Assembly (NCBI RefSeq): GCF_041287255.1 | Contig: NZ_JBGGTX010000002.1 | Coordinates: forward strand, 496,001-560,000 | Source of the DNA: Tamlana flava | GTDB taxonomy: Bacteria > Bacteroidota > Bacteroidia > Flavobacteriales > Flavobacteriaceae | DNA: 64,000 bases | Reading direction: 5' to 3' | In this document: one piece after another, positions 18,430 to 26,398 of the stretch | Layout: each line of letters starts with the position of its first letter | How positions within the stretch are numbered: position 1 is the first letter of the stretch | Made by a program: the position numbers and the translations under genes | The notes under the pieces: generated by a model | The model's input: only the letters and a program-made list of their open reading frames with translations | Told to the model about the DNA's origin: nothing | The model's database searches: none

Positions 18430-19095
18430 ATGAAAGCGAAAAATTTAAACTCCATAATTACGGGCATTATACTTGCCCTGTCTTTCTCGTTTTTATATGC
18501 ATGTAATGAGGAAGATAACAGTATTGATTTAAATGAGAACAGTATTAATGAACTTAACAATAATCTAAATGCACAAGTATTGAACGATTCTGATAAAGAA
18601 GCACTGCTTTTTATGCTGGAAGAAGAAAAATTAGCTAGGGATACTTACACGTTTTTAGACAATATATGGTCTATTAACCAATTTGCAAATATTAAAAACA
18701 GTGAACAATCGCATATGGGCGCTGTTGAAAATCTCTTGGTGCAATATGGTATAGACTATGAGATATTACCAGCAGGACAATTCGCCAATAAGGCTTTACA
18801 AGATTTTTATGACCAATTTATCAGCGATGGTTCAAAAAGTATTACCAATGCTTTACAAATTGGAGCGACTATTGAAGATTTAGACATCGTAGATTTACAA
18901 GAGTACATTGATGCAACTTCAAACACCAGTTTAATTGCTGTTTTTGAAAATTTAAAATGTGGGTCGACCAACCATTTAAGGGCCTTTCTGAAAGGAATTG
19001 AAAATTTAGGTGACACTTATACACCGCAATTTTTAAGTGTTGATATTTATAATTCAATAATCAACGCAACTAATCAAAAATGTGGAAGAATTTAG
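18430..19095 (+). CDS. DUF2202 ferritin-like lipoprotein
   Basis: A 221-residue lipoprotein with lipobox LYA-C25. The DUF2202 domain (about 60-205) is a ferritin-like four-helix bundle. Glu/His patterns visible at MLEEEKLARDTY, NSEQSHMGAVENLL and LKCGSTNHLRAF could make a di-metal site in the periplasm. I chose the ATG at 18430 over 18385 because it gives a canonical lipoprotein signal. It is divergent from the copper-type receptor unit, which makes metal handling or oxidative protection plausible but unproven. Confidence 0.82.
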   Translation: MKAKNLNSIITGIILALSFSFLYACNEEDNSIDLNENSINELNNNLNAQVLNDSDKEALLFMLEEEKLARDTYTFLDNIWSINQFANIKNSEQSHMGAVENLLVQYGIDYEILPAGQFANKALQDFYDQFISDGSKSITNALQIGATIEDLDIVDLQEYIDATSNTSLIAVFENLKCGSTNHLRAFLKGIENLGDTYTPQFLSVDIYNSIINATNQKCGRI

Positions 19096-19120
19096 CTAAT
19101 TTACTACTAGCTGTTGCAAG

Positions 19121-19156
19121 AAAGGATAATGTTTACTGTTGGCGTTATCCTTTTTT
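19121..19156 (+). terminator. Terminator of the DUF2202 gene
   Basis: AAAGGATAA (19121-19129) pairs with TTATCCTTT (19145-19153), extended by two further pairs, and is followed by a T-run. Confidence 0.8.
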
Positions 19157-19177
19157 AATGCTCAAAACTATCATAAA

Positions 19178-19203
19178 AAAAGCGTCTAAGAAGTTGGGCG
19201 CTT
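19178..19203 (-). terminator. Probable terminator of the TerB gene
   Basis: Short arms AAGCG (19180-19184) and CGCTT (19199-19203) are followed on the minus strand by seven T residues. The stem is short, so this is less certain than its plus-strand neighbour. Confidence 0.45.
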
Positions 19204-19229
19204 GTATTTATAGTAGTTTTATAAATTTT

Positions 19230-19661
19230 CTACCTGTTCATGTTCTTTATTTGGTCAACAAAAGTATCCAGATCTACCCCGTTGCCTACTAGAGTTAAAG
19301 CTTTATCAACAATGTATTTTACGTTAACTGCATGAAAACCTAATCCAACTCCTATTTTGTTTAAAAGTTTGTGCTCAGGGTCACCTTTAATTTGGTCAAC
19401 ATGTACCATGCGTACCAAATCATATAAACGCTCTAAACGTCTGTCGTAAGATACTGGAGGATTAATAGGGTGAGATTTATAATCTTTTAAGATTTGTTTA
19501 TAATCCCCTTCGGTAATCCCTAAATTGCGTGCTAATCGGTCCAAAAATGCCTGTTCTTCAGGAGTAATAATTCCATCATCCATGGCAACACGAACAATAG
19601 CTGCAAAATGGTCTGCATTACGCTGTTTAAATCCGCTATCAAATAAATCTGCAAACGACAT
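19230..19661 (-). CDS. TerB-family protein
   Basis: A 143-residue all-helical cytosolic protein of the TerB superfamily. The acidic, metal-site-like segment VAMDDGIITPEEQAFLDRLA (about 24-43) is typical, and a second helical repeat follows (RLYDLVRMVHVDQ...GDPEHKLLNKIGVGLGF). The start at 19661 (MSFADLFDSG) fits the fold; the frame back to 19742 adds a basic, non-conserved leader. The role is unknown; TerB proteins are linked to tellurite and phage resistance in ter clusters, but no other ter gene is present here. A second TerB-like domain occurs at 6.7 kb, fused to a J-domain. Confidence 0.8.
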   Translation of the reverse strand: MSFADLFDSGFKQRNADHFAAIVRVAMDDGIITPEEQAFLDRLARNLGITEGDYKQILKDYKSHPINPPVSYDRRLERLYDLVRMVHVDQIKGDPEHKLLNKIGVGLGFHAVNVKYIVDKALTLVGNGVDLDTFVDQIKNMNR

Positions 19662-19830
19662 ATCCTTTTGTTTTATTGGTGCTGCAAACGTACATATTTT
19701 TTTTAAGAAACTAAATCGAATTTTTAATTTTTTGGCTGCCAATATCCCATCAGCTTCAGAATAGAAAATTGATTAATACTTGCAAAAGATTTATCTGAAA
19801 TGAAGTCTAGCTTTGCTTGTTGTAAACCAA

Positions 19831-20931
19831 TTAAAATTCAAACTTTAATTGTACACTTACCGTTTTTGTTTTTTCTTGAATCTTTTTAGTTTCTGTGTCT
19901 AAATTCGAGATACTAATACCCAGTAAACGTACGGAATTGTTTAGCTTGTTTTGATAGAGTAATTCTTTTGCTGTTTCTAAAATAATGCTCTTGTCATTTA
20001 TAAAAGAGGGCAAGGTTTTGCTTCGTGTTTGTAATGTAAAATCGCTATATTTTATTTTTAAGGTTACGGTTTTTCCTAAAACCTTACTTTTGTTCAATCT
20101 TCGCGATACTTCTTCTGCTATATGTTCTAGTTTTTTAAGCATGTACACCTCGCTAGAGAGGTTTTTACTGAAAGTATGCTCGGCAGCCAGACTTTTTCTT
20201 ATGCGATTTGGTTTTACTTCGCTACTATGAATACCCCGCACAACATGGTAGTAATATCTTCCAGATTTACCAAAATTTTCATCGAGGTATTCAAGTGATT
20301 TTTGCTTTAAATCCATTCCAGTAAAAATGCCTTTTTGATACATTTTTTCGGCGGTAACTTTACCAACGCCATAAAATTTTCTTATGTCCAATTGCTCCAA
20401 AAATTCTAGAGCCTCTTCCGGCTTAACGGTTTTTTGTCCGTTGGGTTTGTTATAATCGCTGGCAATTTTAGCAATAAACTTATTTATGGAAATACCGGCA
20501 GATGCCGATAAGCCAATTTCTGTTAAGATACGTTCTCTTATCTCTTGAGCAATGAGAGAAGCACTTGGATTGCCCTTTTTGTTTTCTGTAACGTCTAAAT
20601 ATGCTTCATCAAGAGATAAAGGTTCAACCAAGTCGGTATAATCGTAAAAAATAGCCCTTATTTTTTTCGAAATTTCAGTATATCTGTCAAAACGAGGTTT
20701 TAAAAAAATCAAATCAGGGCATAGTTTAGCAGCTAAGTTTCCCGCCATGGCGCTTTTTACACCATATTTTCTGGCTTCGTAACTAGCTGCACTAACCACA
20801 CCGCGCTTACCGGCACCACCAACGGCAATAGGTTTGCCCTTGAGTTCAGGATTATCCATTTGTTCTACAGATGCATAAAAAGCATCCATATCAACATGAA
20901 TAATCTTCCTTATTGGTAAATCAAAAGACAT
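19831..20931 (-). CDS. dinB: DNA polymerase IV (Y-family)
   Basis: A 366-residue translesion polymerase. The catalytic carboxylates are in IIHVDMDAFYASVEQ (Asp14) and EPLSLDEAYLDVT (Asp108-Glu109). The thumb shows the HhH-like RKFYGVGKVTAEKM, and the little finger domain follows. The C-terminus ends QLKFEF, which resembles the beta-clamp-binding peptide at the end of Pol IV. The length is normal for DinB (about 350). It is divergent from the CYTH gene across 77 bp. No LexA-like operator was recognised. Confidence 0.95.
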   Translation of the reverse strand: MSFDLPIRKIIHVDMDAFYASVEQMDNPELKGKPIAVGGAGKRGVVSAASYEARKYGVKSAMAGNLAAKLCPDLIFLKPRFDRYTEISKKIRAIFYDYTDLVEPLSLDEAYLDVTENKKGNPSASLIAQEIRERILTEIGLSASAGISINKFIAKIASDYNKPNGQKTVKPEEALEFLEQLDIRKFYGVGKVTAEKMYQKGIFTGMDLKQKSLEYLDENFGKSGRYYYHVVRGIHSSEVKPNRIRKSLAAEHTFSKNLSSEVYMLKKLEHIAEEVSRRLNKSKVLGKTVTLKIKYSDFTLQTRSKTLPSFINDKSIILETAKELLYQNKLNNSVRLLGISISNLDTETKKIQEKTKTVSVQLKFEF

Positions 20932-21008
20932 AGTGTAAATTTAGGCATTAAAGCCCATTTTATTGTTTACCTTCCCAGTAGCTTTAGTAAAATAAATAAG
21001 TATAATTA

Positions 21009-21476
21009 ATGATAGAAATTGAACGTAAATTCTTGGTGATTTCAGATGCCTATAAATCTGAAGCTTTAAGTAAAACAAGGCTTATTCAAGGTTTTTTGAA
21101 CACCCATAAAGAACGGACCGTTAGGGTAAGAATAAAAGGAGATTTGGGGTTTTTAACGGTGAAGGGAGTATCCTCAAAAGATGGATTAACACGTTTTGAA
21201 TGGGAAACACAAATAACCGCCAAAGATGCTGAAAAACTGTTAAATCTTTGCGAACCAGGCATCATTGACAAAATACGCTATGAAGTAAAGGTTAAAAACC
21301 ATATTTTTGAGATAGACGAGTTTTTTGGTGATAATGAAGGCTTGGTAGTGGCCGAAATCGAACTTTCCGAAAAAAACGAAATTTTTGAAAAACCTGATTG
21401 GTTGGGGGAGGAAGTAACGGGTAATTTGAAGTATTATAATTCCCAATTAAGTAAAAAACCATTTAAATCTTGGTGA
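21009..21476 (+). CDS. CYTH-domain protein (triphosphate tunnel metalloenzyme)
   Basis: A 155-residue protein of the CYTH/TTM superfamily. It starts with the hallmark ExExK as MIEIERKFLV (Glu3, Glu5, Lys7), followed by charged tunnel strands RTVRVRIKGDLGFLTVKG and EIDEFFGDNEGLVVAEIEL. Small stand-alone bacterial members hydrolyse tripolyphosphate or other triphosphates, and class IV adenylate cyclase is a rarer activity of the fold. The product here cannot be decided. It starts a plus-strand run of three genes with the YCII lipoprotein 17 bp downstream. Confidence 0.9.
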   Translation: MIEIERKFLVISDAYKSEALSKTRLIQGFLNTHKERTVRVRIKGDLGFLTVKGVSSKDGLTRFEWETQITAKDAEKLLNLCEPGIIDKIRYEVKVKNHIFEIDEFFGDNEGLVVAEIELSEKNEIFEKPDWLGEEVTGNLKYYNSQLSKKPFKSW

Positions 21477-21493
21477 AATTAAAGCATATAGAG

Positions 21494-22045
21494 ATGAAAA
21501 AATTAATAATCCTTTTTGTTACCGCACTTGTAGTTTTATCATGCAAAGATGAGCCAAAAGAAACAAATTCAGATACAACAGATGTGGGAACAGAACTTAT
21601 CAAAACTGCAAAAGATTCAGTGATTTCACAATCCAATGAGATTATAGAACAAATAAAAACTGTAAAGCAAATAAAAGAAGAACTTAACGCAAAAGGGTTT
21701 AAAACATTTGATTATGTTGATGAAAAAACCCAGGATACTATTTTGATGCAACAATACTTTATGGCATTTCTAAAAACAGGGCCAATAAGAGGTCAAAATG
21801 AAGAAGAAACAGCGGATTTACAAAAGGAGCACTTGGCCCATTTAGGAAAAATGTACGAGTTGGGCTATGCCGATATATCCGGGCCATTTGGTGATGATGG
21901 CGATATTCGGGGCATTACCATTTACAATGTGCCCACGTTAAAAATGGCGGATAGTTTGGCGAATGCCGATCCCATGGTAAAAGCGGGCCGATTGGAAATT
22001 GAAATACACCCCTGGTGGGCCGCCAAAGGCTTTCCTTTAAGATAG
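21494..22045 (+). CDS. YCII-domain lipoprotein
   Basis: A 183-residue lipoprotein: MKKLIILFVTALVVLS-C. A Gln/Lys-rich linker leads to a YciI-like domain at about 80-180 (MQQYFMAFLKTGP, YELGYADISGPFGDD, AGRLEIEIHPWW). YCII proteins have a ferredoxin-like fold with a conserved His/Asp pair and uncertain catalysis; exported versions are common in Bacteroidetes. I started at 21494, where the lipoprotein signal begins. The stop codon abuts the ATG of the next gene (22046), so the two are probably coupled. Confidence 0.78.
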   Translation: MKKLIILFVTALVVLSCKDEPKETNSDTTDVGTELIKTAKDSVISQSNEIIEQIKTVKQIKEELNAKGFKTFDYVDEKTQDTILMQQYFMAFLKTGPIRGQNEEETADLQKEHLAHLGKMYELGYADISGPFGDDGDIRGITIYNVPTLKMADSLANADPMVKAGRLEIEIHPWWAAKGFPLR

Positions 22046-22921
22046 ATGCTACTAAAAATCATAAAAAGCATTTACTTTTTTTTAAATACTCTAATAATAC
22101 TTCTATTATTAGGTATCCATTTCGTTATACAAGAAAACAGCTATTGGAGTTCGCTATACTTTTACATTCTTCCACTTCCCGTAATTATTTTCGTTGTTTT
22201 ATTGTTGTCCATTTTCTTAGGCCAGCTAAGAAAGTACAATCTCATTTTGGTAGTTGTATTACTTATCATTTGGTTTGGACGGAGTTTTAAAATTCATTTT
22301 CCTGATAAGAAAAATGGCATCGATACAGAAGTTGTTTTTTGGAATGCCTCTAGAGAAAATGGGTTTTTAGAAGCTTTTGAGCTTAATGGTGGTGTTCCCG
22401 ATATAATGGTTTTATCTGAATCGAGCAGTCTTAATGTTTTCGCATTAAAAAAAACTTATCCCGACTATTATTTTTTCAAGTCAGAACCAGATTTGATGGT
22501 TTTTTCTAAAATGCCAATAGAAGGTTTAAAGGAAGAAACCTCTCGGTTTCATACGAACATGGTATTTTTTAAAACAGAGGGAATAAATATTTGTGCTATC
22601 GATGTTCAGTGTAGTAGCGATGTGCCAAGGTCTTGGGAATTTGAGTTTGTAAACAATCAAATAAAAAACGAACCAAAAACCATTATTTTAGGAGATTTTA
22701 ACGTGCCTTATGAGTCCAAATATTTAGATAATCTGAAAACCAATTTTAACCACGCATTCAATGAAAAAGGGAATGGTTTTAGAGAAACTTGGTTTTGGAA
22801 CTTGCCCTTACTGTCATTGGACCATATTTGGGTATCAAAGGATTTAAAAATTCTTAAAACGGTGAAAATAGGCACGTTTAAATCAGATCATAATATGGTA
22901 AAAACTATTGTTAGGAAATAG
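22046..22921 (+). CDS. Membrane-anchored endonuclease/exonuclease/phosphatase-family protein
   Basis: A 291-residue protein. Three hydrophobic helices (about 8-28, 38-60, 65-80) are followed by an EEP catalytic domain facing the periplasm or cytosol. Active-site landmarks are present: Asn100 (VFWNAS), Glu125 (VLSESS), Asp217-x-Asn219 (ILGDFNVP), Asp259-His260 (SLDHIWV) and the terminal Asp281-His282 (FKSDHNMV). The fold includes DNases, phosphoinositide phosphatases and sphingomyelinases, so the substrate is open. The gene begins directly at the stop of the YCII lipoprotein. Its 3' end is 2 bp from the convergent pbpC stop, with no terminator between. Confidence 0.85.
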   Translation: MLLKIIKSIYFFLNTLIILLLLGIHFVIQENSYWSSLYFYILPLPVIIFVVLLLSIFLGQLRKYNLILVVVLLIIWFGRSFKIHFPDKKNGIDTEVVFWNASRENGFLEAFELNGGVPDIMVLSESSSLNVFALKKTYPDYYFFKSEPDLMVFSKMPIEGLKEETSRFHTNMVFFKTEGINICAIDVQCSSDVPRSWEFEFVNNQIKNEPKTIILGDFNVPYESKYLDNLKTNFNHAFNEKGNGFRETWFWNLPLLSLDHIWVSKDLKILKTVKIGTFKSDHNMVKTIVRK

Positions 22922-22923
22922 AA

Positions 22924-25275
22924 CTACTCCGATATTTCAATCCAACGCCTGGCTTCATTCCCAAATTCATCAACTACAGTAATTAAGTATTTCCCTTTAG
23001 TGGGAATAATGGCCAATTCATGAATGTCTTTGGTGTTTGCCGTATAAGTATCATCGATATACCAAAACACATTGCTTTCGGGTTTGGAATGGGCTATTTT
23101 TATTACTAAATCGTTTAATGTTCCGTCAAAATCCTTTGGTAAAAAAACAGTGTTGTTTTCTTTGGGATAAATAAACTGCATGGTAATGGTATTATCCCCT
23201 AAGCAATCACTTCTAAACTTTGGTAATGGTTTGTAAAACGGATTTTTGGTCTTGTAATAGTAAGCCATTAACGGTGGCAAAACAAACCAACTTTTATTGG
23301 TAATGTTTGAAATGTCTTCGCATGAAGAGTTTACTTGATACGTTTCGGTTATATCTAAATGCACTAGAACATGGTAGGGGCAAGGTTTTGTTTTCAATCC
23401 ACTCAATTGAATGAATTTTTCTTCAACATCATCACAATTTGGTGATGCTCTATAACCACTTTTTTTACAAATAGATGCCTCTTGCATTTCATCATAAGGT
23501 TTGGTAAACCACTCACTGTTTGGTAAAATATCGAACACATCAAATAAAATAGGCGCTGCAGTTTGTACGCCTACCAAACCTGGCCTGCCTTCGCCATCAG
23601 CATTCCCAACCCAAACACCAACTACATAATCCTTTGTGGTGCCAATGGCCCATGCATCGCGAAAGCCAAAACTAGTGCCCGTTTTCCATGCAATTTGTTT
23701 CGAGCCATCAAAAAACGCCCAGCTTTCGTCACCTTCAGGTCTGTTAACTTCTTTCAAACTTTCATAAGTTAGATAGATGGAAGCGGCATCAAAAAGGACT
23801 TTATCTAAAGTCTTTTTTCCAAAGTCTGTAGTTTCCGAAGCCAAAAAAGTAGGTTCGCAAAATTCATTCGAAAAGTATTCACTTGAGGTTTCAGAAAAAT
23901 GATTTAAGGTTGAAGAGAGTGCTGCATAACTTTTGCATAAATCCCACAAATTACTTTCGGCTCCGCCCAAAATAAGCGATAAGCCATAGTGATTAGCATT
24001 GTATTTTAAGTCTTTAAGATTTAACTTCTTTAAATAATGATGAAACCTGTCCAAGCCAAATTCTTGAAGCATTCTCACCGAAGGCACGTTTAACGACCGC
24101 GATAACGCCCAACTTGCAGGCACAGCGCCATCATAGGTTTTACTGTAGTTTTCAGGGTTATAACTGCCAAATTGCGTGGGCACATCGGCAACCAAAGTGT
24201 TGGGCAGCATATCGCCGGCATCCAACATGGCAGCATACAAAAATGGTTTTAAAATACTTCCTGTACTTCTGGGTTTGTCGATAATATCTACATCTTTTTG
24301 GTGGGCTTTATCGGTTGGTGTGTTACCCACATAGGCCAAAACTTTTCGGGTTTTTACATCTAAAATTAAAACGGCGGCGTTGTAAATTTCATTTTGACTT
24401 AATTGGTTGTAATGCGTTTTTACAATATGGTTAACACGTTCTTGTAAAGGTTTTTTAATTGTCGTTTGAATATGTTTTCCGCGGTGGGTTTGTGCTATTT
24501 TTTGTAATAAATGGGAGGCAATTTGAGGTAACGGATAAGGTTTTTGGGGTAAAGGTTCTGCAATGGAAAGATTATAAGTTAAATCGTCTATTAAATTATT
24601 TTGAAGTAATTTTTTTAGAAGCGCATTACGTTTTTTAAGTAATATTTCATGATTTTTTCCAGGATAAATAAGGCTTGGGGCATTTGGCAAAACAGCCAAG
24701 GTAGCACTTTCTGCCCAAGATAATTGGTTGGCACTTCTGTTAAAATACCGCCATGAGGCAGTATCTAAACCAACCACATTGCCTCCAAAAGGTGCATTAC
24801 TGGCATAGTAAGCTAAAATTCGTGCTTTGCTTTCACGGAATTCTAATCGGGTGGCTAGAATAAGTTCAATGAATTTTTCAAAATAGGTGCGTTTTTGGTT
24901 TTGTCTTGATAAGCGAATAACCTGCTGCGTTAAGGTACTTCCACCACGTTTTACGCCTCCAGATTTTAAATTGTCGCGTAAGGCCTTAAAAATGGAAATA
25001 GGATTAAAACCAGGATGCTTATAAAAATAAGCGTCTTCAAATTGAATGATACAAGTTTTAAATTTCTCGGGAACGCTATCGTTTTGCGGAAATCGCCATT
25101 GACCATCATCTGCTATTTGTGCACCAAGCAAATCGTTGTTGGCGCTTGTGATAACTGTTGTAGTAGGTGCTTTAAATAGTTGTTTGGGTAAGCAAAAATA
25201 ATAGGCAATCAGAAGCACAAAAATGATTGCTGATTTTATTTTGTTGCGTTTTATGTAGGAGATTATAAATTTCAA
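22924..25275 (-). CDS. pbpC: Penicillin-binding protein 1C (bifunctional)
   Basis: About 783 residues. A single N-terminal TM helix precedes a GT51 transglycosylase domain with EDAYFYKHPGFNP (catalytic Glu) and GGSTLTQQVIRL. A transpeptidase domain follows with SxxK as SILK (PRSTGSILKPF), SxN as SLN (SRSLNVPS) and KTGTS. The C-terminal BiPBP_C domain is typical of PbpC. There is no ATG near the start: TTG at 25275 or TTG at 25314 would serve, and the latter lies inside a palindromic repeat, so I chose 25275. It lies downstream of the alpha-2-macroglobulin gene, the known partner arrangement in E. coli (yfhM-pbpC), but with two extra genes between. Confidence 0.9.
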   Translation of the reverse strand: MKFIISYIKRNKIKSAIIFVLLIAYYFCLPKQLFKAPTTTVITSANNDLLGAQIADDGQWRFPQNDSVPEKFKTCIIQFEDAYFYKHPGFNPISIFKALRDNLKSGGVKRGGSTLTQQVIRLSRQNQKRTYFEKFIELILATRLEFRESKARILAYYASNAPFGGNVVGLDTASWRYFNRSANQLSWAESATLAVLPNAPSLIYPGKNHEILLKKRNALLKKLLQNNLIDDLTYNLSIAEPLPQKPYPLPQIASHLLQKIAQTHRGKHIQTTIKKPLQERVNHIVKTHYNQLSQNEIYNAAVLILDVKTRKVLAYVGNTPTDKAHQKDVDIIDKPRSTGSILKPFLYAAMLDAGDMLPNTLVADVPTQFGSYNPENYSKTYDGAVPASWALSRSLNVPSVRMLQEFGLDRFHHYLKKLNLKDLKYNANHYGLSLILGGAESNLWDLCKSYAALSSTLNHFSETSSEYFSNEFCEPTFLASETTDFGKKTLDKVLFDAASIYLTYESLKEVNRPEGDESWAFFDGSKQIAWKTGTSFGFRDAWAIGTTKDYVVGVWVGNADGEGRPGLVGVQTAAPILFDVFDILPNSEWFTKPYDEMQEASICKKSGYRASPNCDDVEEKFIQLSGLKTKPCPYHVLVHLDITETYQVNSSCEDISNITNKSWFVLPPLMAYYYKTKNPFYKPLPKFRSDCLGDNTITMQFIYPKENNTVFLPKDFDGTLNDLVIKIAHSKPESNVFWYIDDTYTANTKDIHELAIIPTKGKYLITVVDEFGNEARRWIEISE

Positions 25276-25290
25276 AATTTTTAGAGAAGT

Positions 25291-25362
25291 GTCATTGCGA
25301 GTGCTTCGAAGCAATCTCTTAAATTGAAAAGATTACCAGGTCGTTTTACTCCTCGTAATGAC
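25291..25362. repeat. 72-bp palindromic REP/MITE-like element
   Basis: Its termini GTCATTGCGAG (25291-25301) and CTCGTAATGAC (25352-25362) are inverted with one mismatch that still allows a G-U pair. Inside, GCAATCTC and AGATTACC form a second imperfect inverted pair. From memory, sequences of the form GTCATTGCGAG...GCAATCT are common dispersed intergenic repeats in Bacteroidetes. It fills the gap between the ABM gene and pbpC. Confidence 0.75.
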
Positions 25363-25363
25363 T

Positions 25364-25675
25364 TTAAATTTTAAACTCATACTCCCGTTCTACTTTACAG
25401 ATTTTAACGTTGTACCAACTGTACCAATCTTTTCTGCCTTTGTGTTGCGCGATTACATGGTCGCTTTGTTGCTTCCAGTTTTTTATGGCTTCCAAATTTT
25501 TCCAATAGCTTACCGTTATGCCAACATTATTTCTTGCGCTATCCATACCCAAATAGCCAGTTTGTTGCTTTGCCAATGTTTCCATTTTGTTTGCCATTTC
25601 AGGATAACCTTCAATGTTTTCTTTTTGGGTTGAAGTGAAAATTACGGCGTAATATGGATCAATGGGTTCACTCAT
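25364..25675 (-). CDS. Antibiotic biosynthesis monooxygenase (ABM)-domain protein
   Basis: A 103-residue protein with the ABM/Dabb-like ferredoxin fold (YYAVIFTSTQKE, MDSARNNVGITVSYWKNLEAI, WKQQSDHV). Related small monooxygenases include heme-degrading and quinone-oxidising enzymes; the substrate is unknown. Its ATG overlaps the stop of the DUF2071 gene by 4 bp (ATGA), so the two are translationally coupled. Its stop lies 1 bp from the REP-like element. Confidence 0.8.
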   Translation of the reverse strand: MSEPIDPYYAVIFTSTQKENIEGYPEMANKMETLAKQQTGYLGMDSARNNVGITVSYWKNLEAIKNWKQQSDHVIAQHKGRKDWYSWYNVKICKVEREYEFKI

Positions 25676-26394
25676 ATTCTGTGTCTAATCTTATTCCACG
25701 CTAATACCTGTACCCCTTTTGAGTAGTGAATTTTATCAGGCTTGTTATTCATTAAATCACTAAATCTGGGATAATTAACGTCAAGTTTTTTTAGATTGAT
25801 GTCTTGCAAAGGCCACTCCAAATGATGCACGTTATACTCCGCAATATTTTTGCTGTAATCTTGAAAAACTACATAACGTTCGGTTAGCCAAACATCGGTC
25901 TTGCTTCTAGTTTCTATTGTATTTCCCAATTCAAATTCAATATGGAATAAATCGTCAAATTTTTTGTTTTTCGATGTATAGCTAAAGTCCGTTCTTTTAA
26001 TTTTTGAAAAACGATATGGAAATTTAGATAAGGTTCTCAAAACTTTACAGGAGGAGCGTTTACTGCCTTCCATACTCAAGAAATAAACACCAGGTTTTCC
26101 TTTGTAAATCACATAAATACGTAAGTTGATTTCATGGAAATCTGAAACACGTGGAATTTTAAGTATGCTTCGAATCCCTATGTGGTTCATATCGAAAGCT
26201 ACCAAGCTTACCCATGTTTTTCCATCAATGGTATCGAGTTCCATACCTTTAGGAAGATGGGGTTTTACCAATTCGGGATTGACCTCCCAATGTAGAAAAA
26301 TGCCTTTGTTCCATTCCTGATAAAACTTCCAAGAGTTTTCAGGAAAGTCAAATGGCCTGTGTTCTTTTTGTTTTAATATTTCTTTGGCTTTCAT
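25672..26394 (-). CDS. DUF2071 (YqjF-like) protein
   Basis: A 240-residue cytosolic protein of the DUF2071/COG3361 family, recognisable from WEVNPELVKPHLPKGMELD, WVSLVAFDMNHIGIR, and FHEINLRIYV. The biochemical function of the family is unknown. I chose the ATG at 26394 (MKAKEILKQK), 4 bp after the alpha-2-macroglobulin stop. The longer start at 26409 would overlap that gene by 11 bp. It is coupled to the ABM gene by a 4-bp overlap. Confidence 0.82.
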   Translation of the reverse strand: MKAKEILKQKEHRPFDFPENSWKFYQEWNKGIFLHWEVNPELVKPHLPKGMELDTIDGKTWVSLVAFDMNHIGIRSILKIPRVSDFHEINLRIYVIYKGKPGVYFLSMEGSKRSSCKVLRTLSKFPYRFSKIKRTDFSYTSKNKKFDDLFHIEFELGNTIETRSKTDVWLTERYVVFQDYSKNIAEYNVHHLEWPLQDINLKKLDVNYPRFSDLMNNKPDKIHYSKGVQVLAWNKIRHRI

Positions 26395-26398
26395 ATAG

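Noticed and set aside
19230..19661. TerB gene as a tellurite-resistance cluster
   Set aside because: No terA, terC, terD, terE or terZ-like genes are present; the domain alone is widespread.
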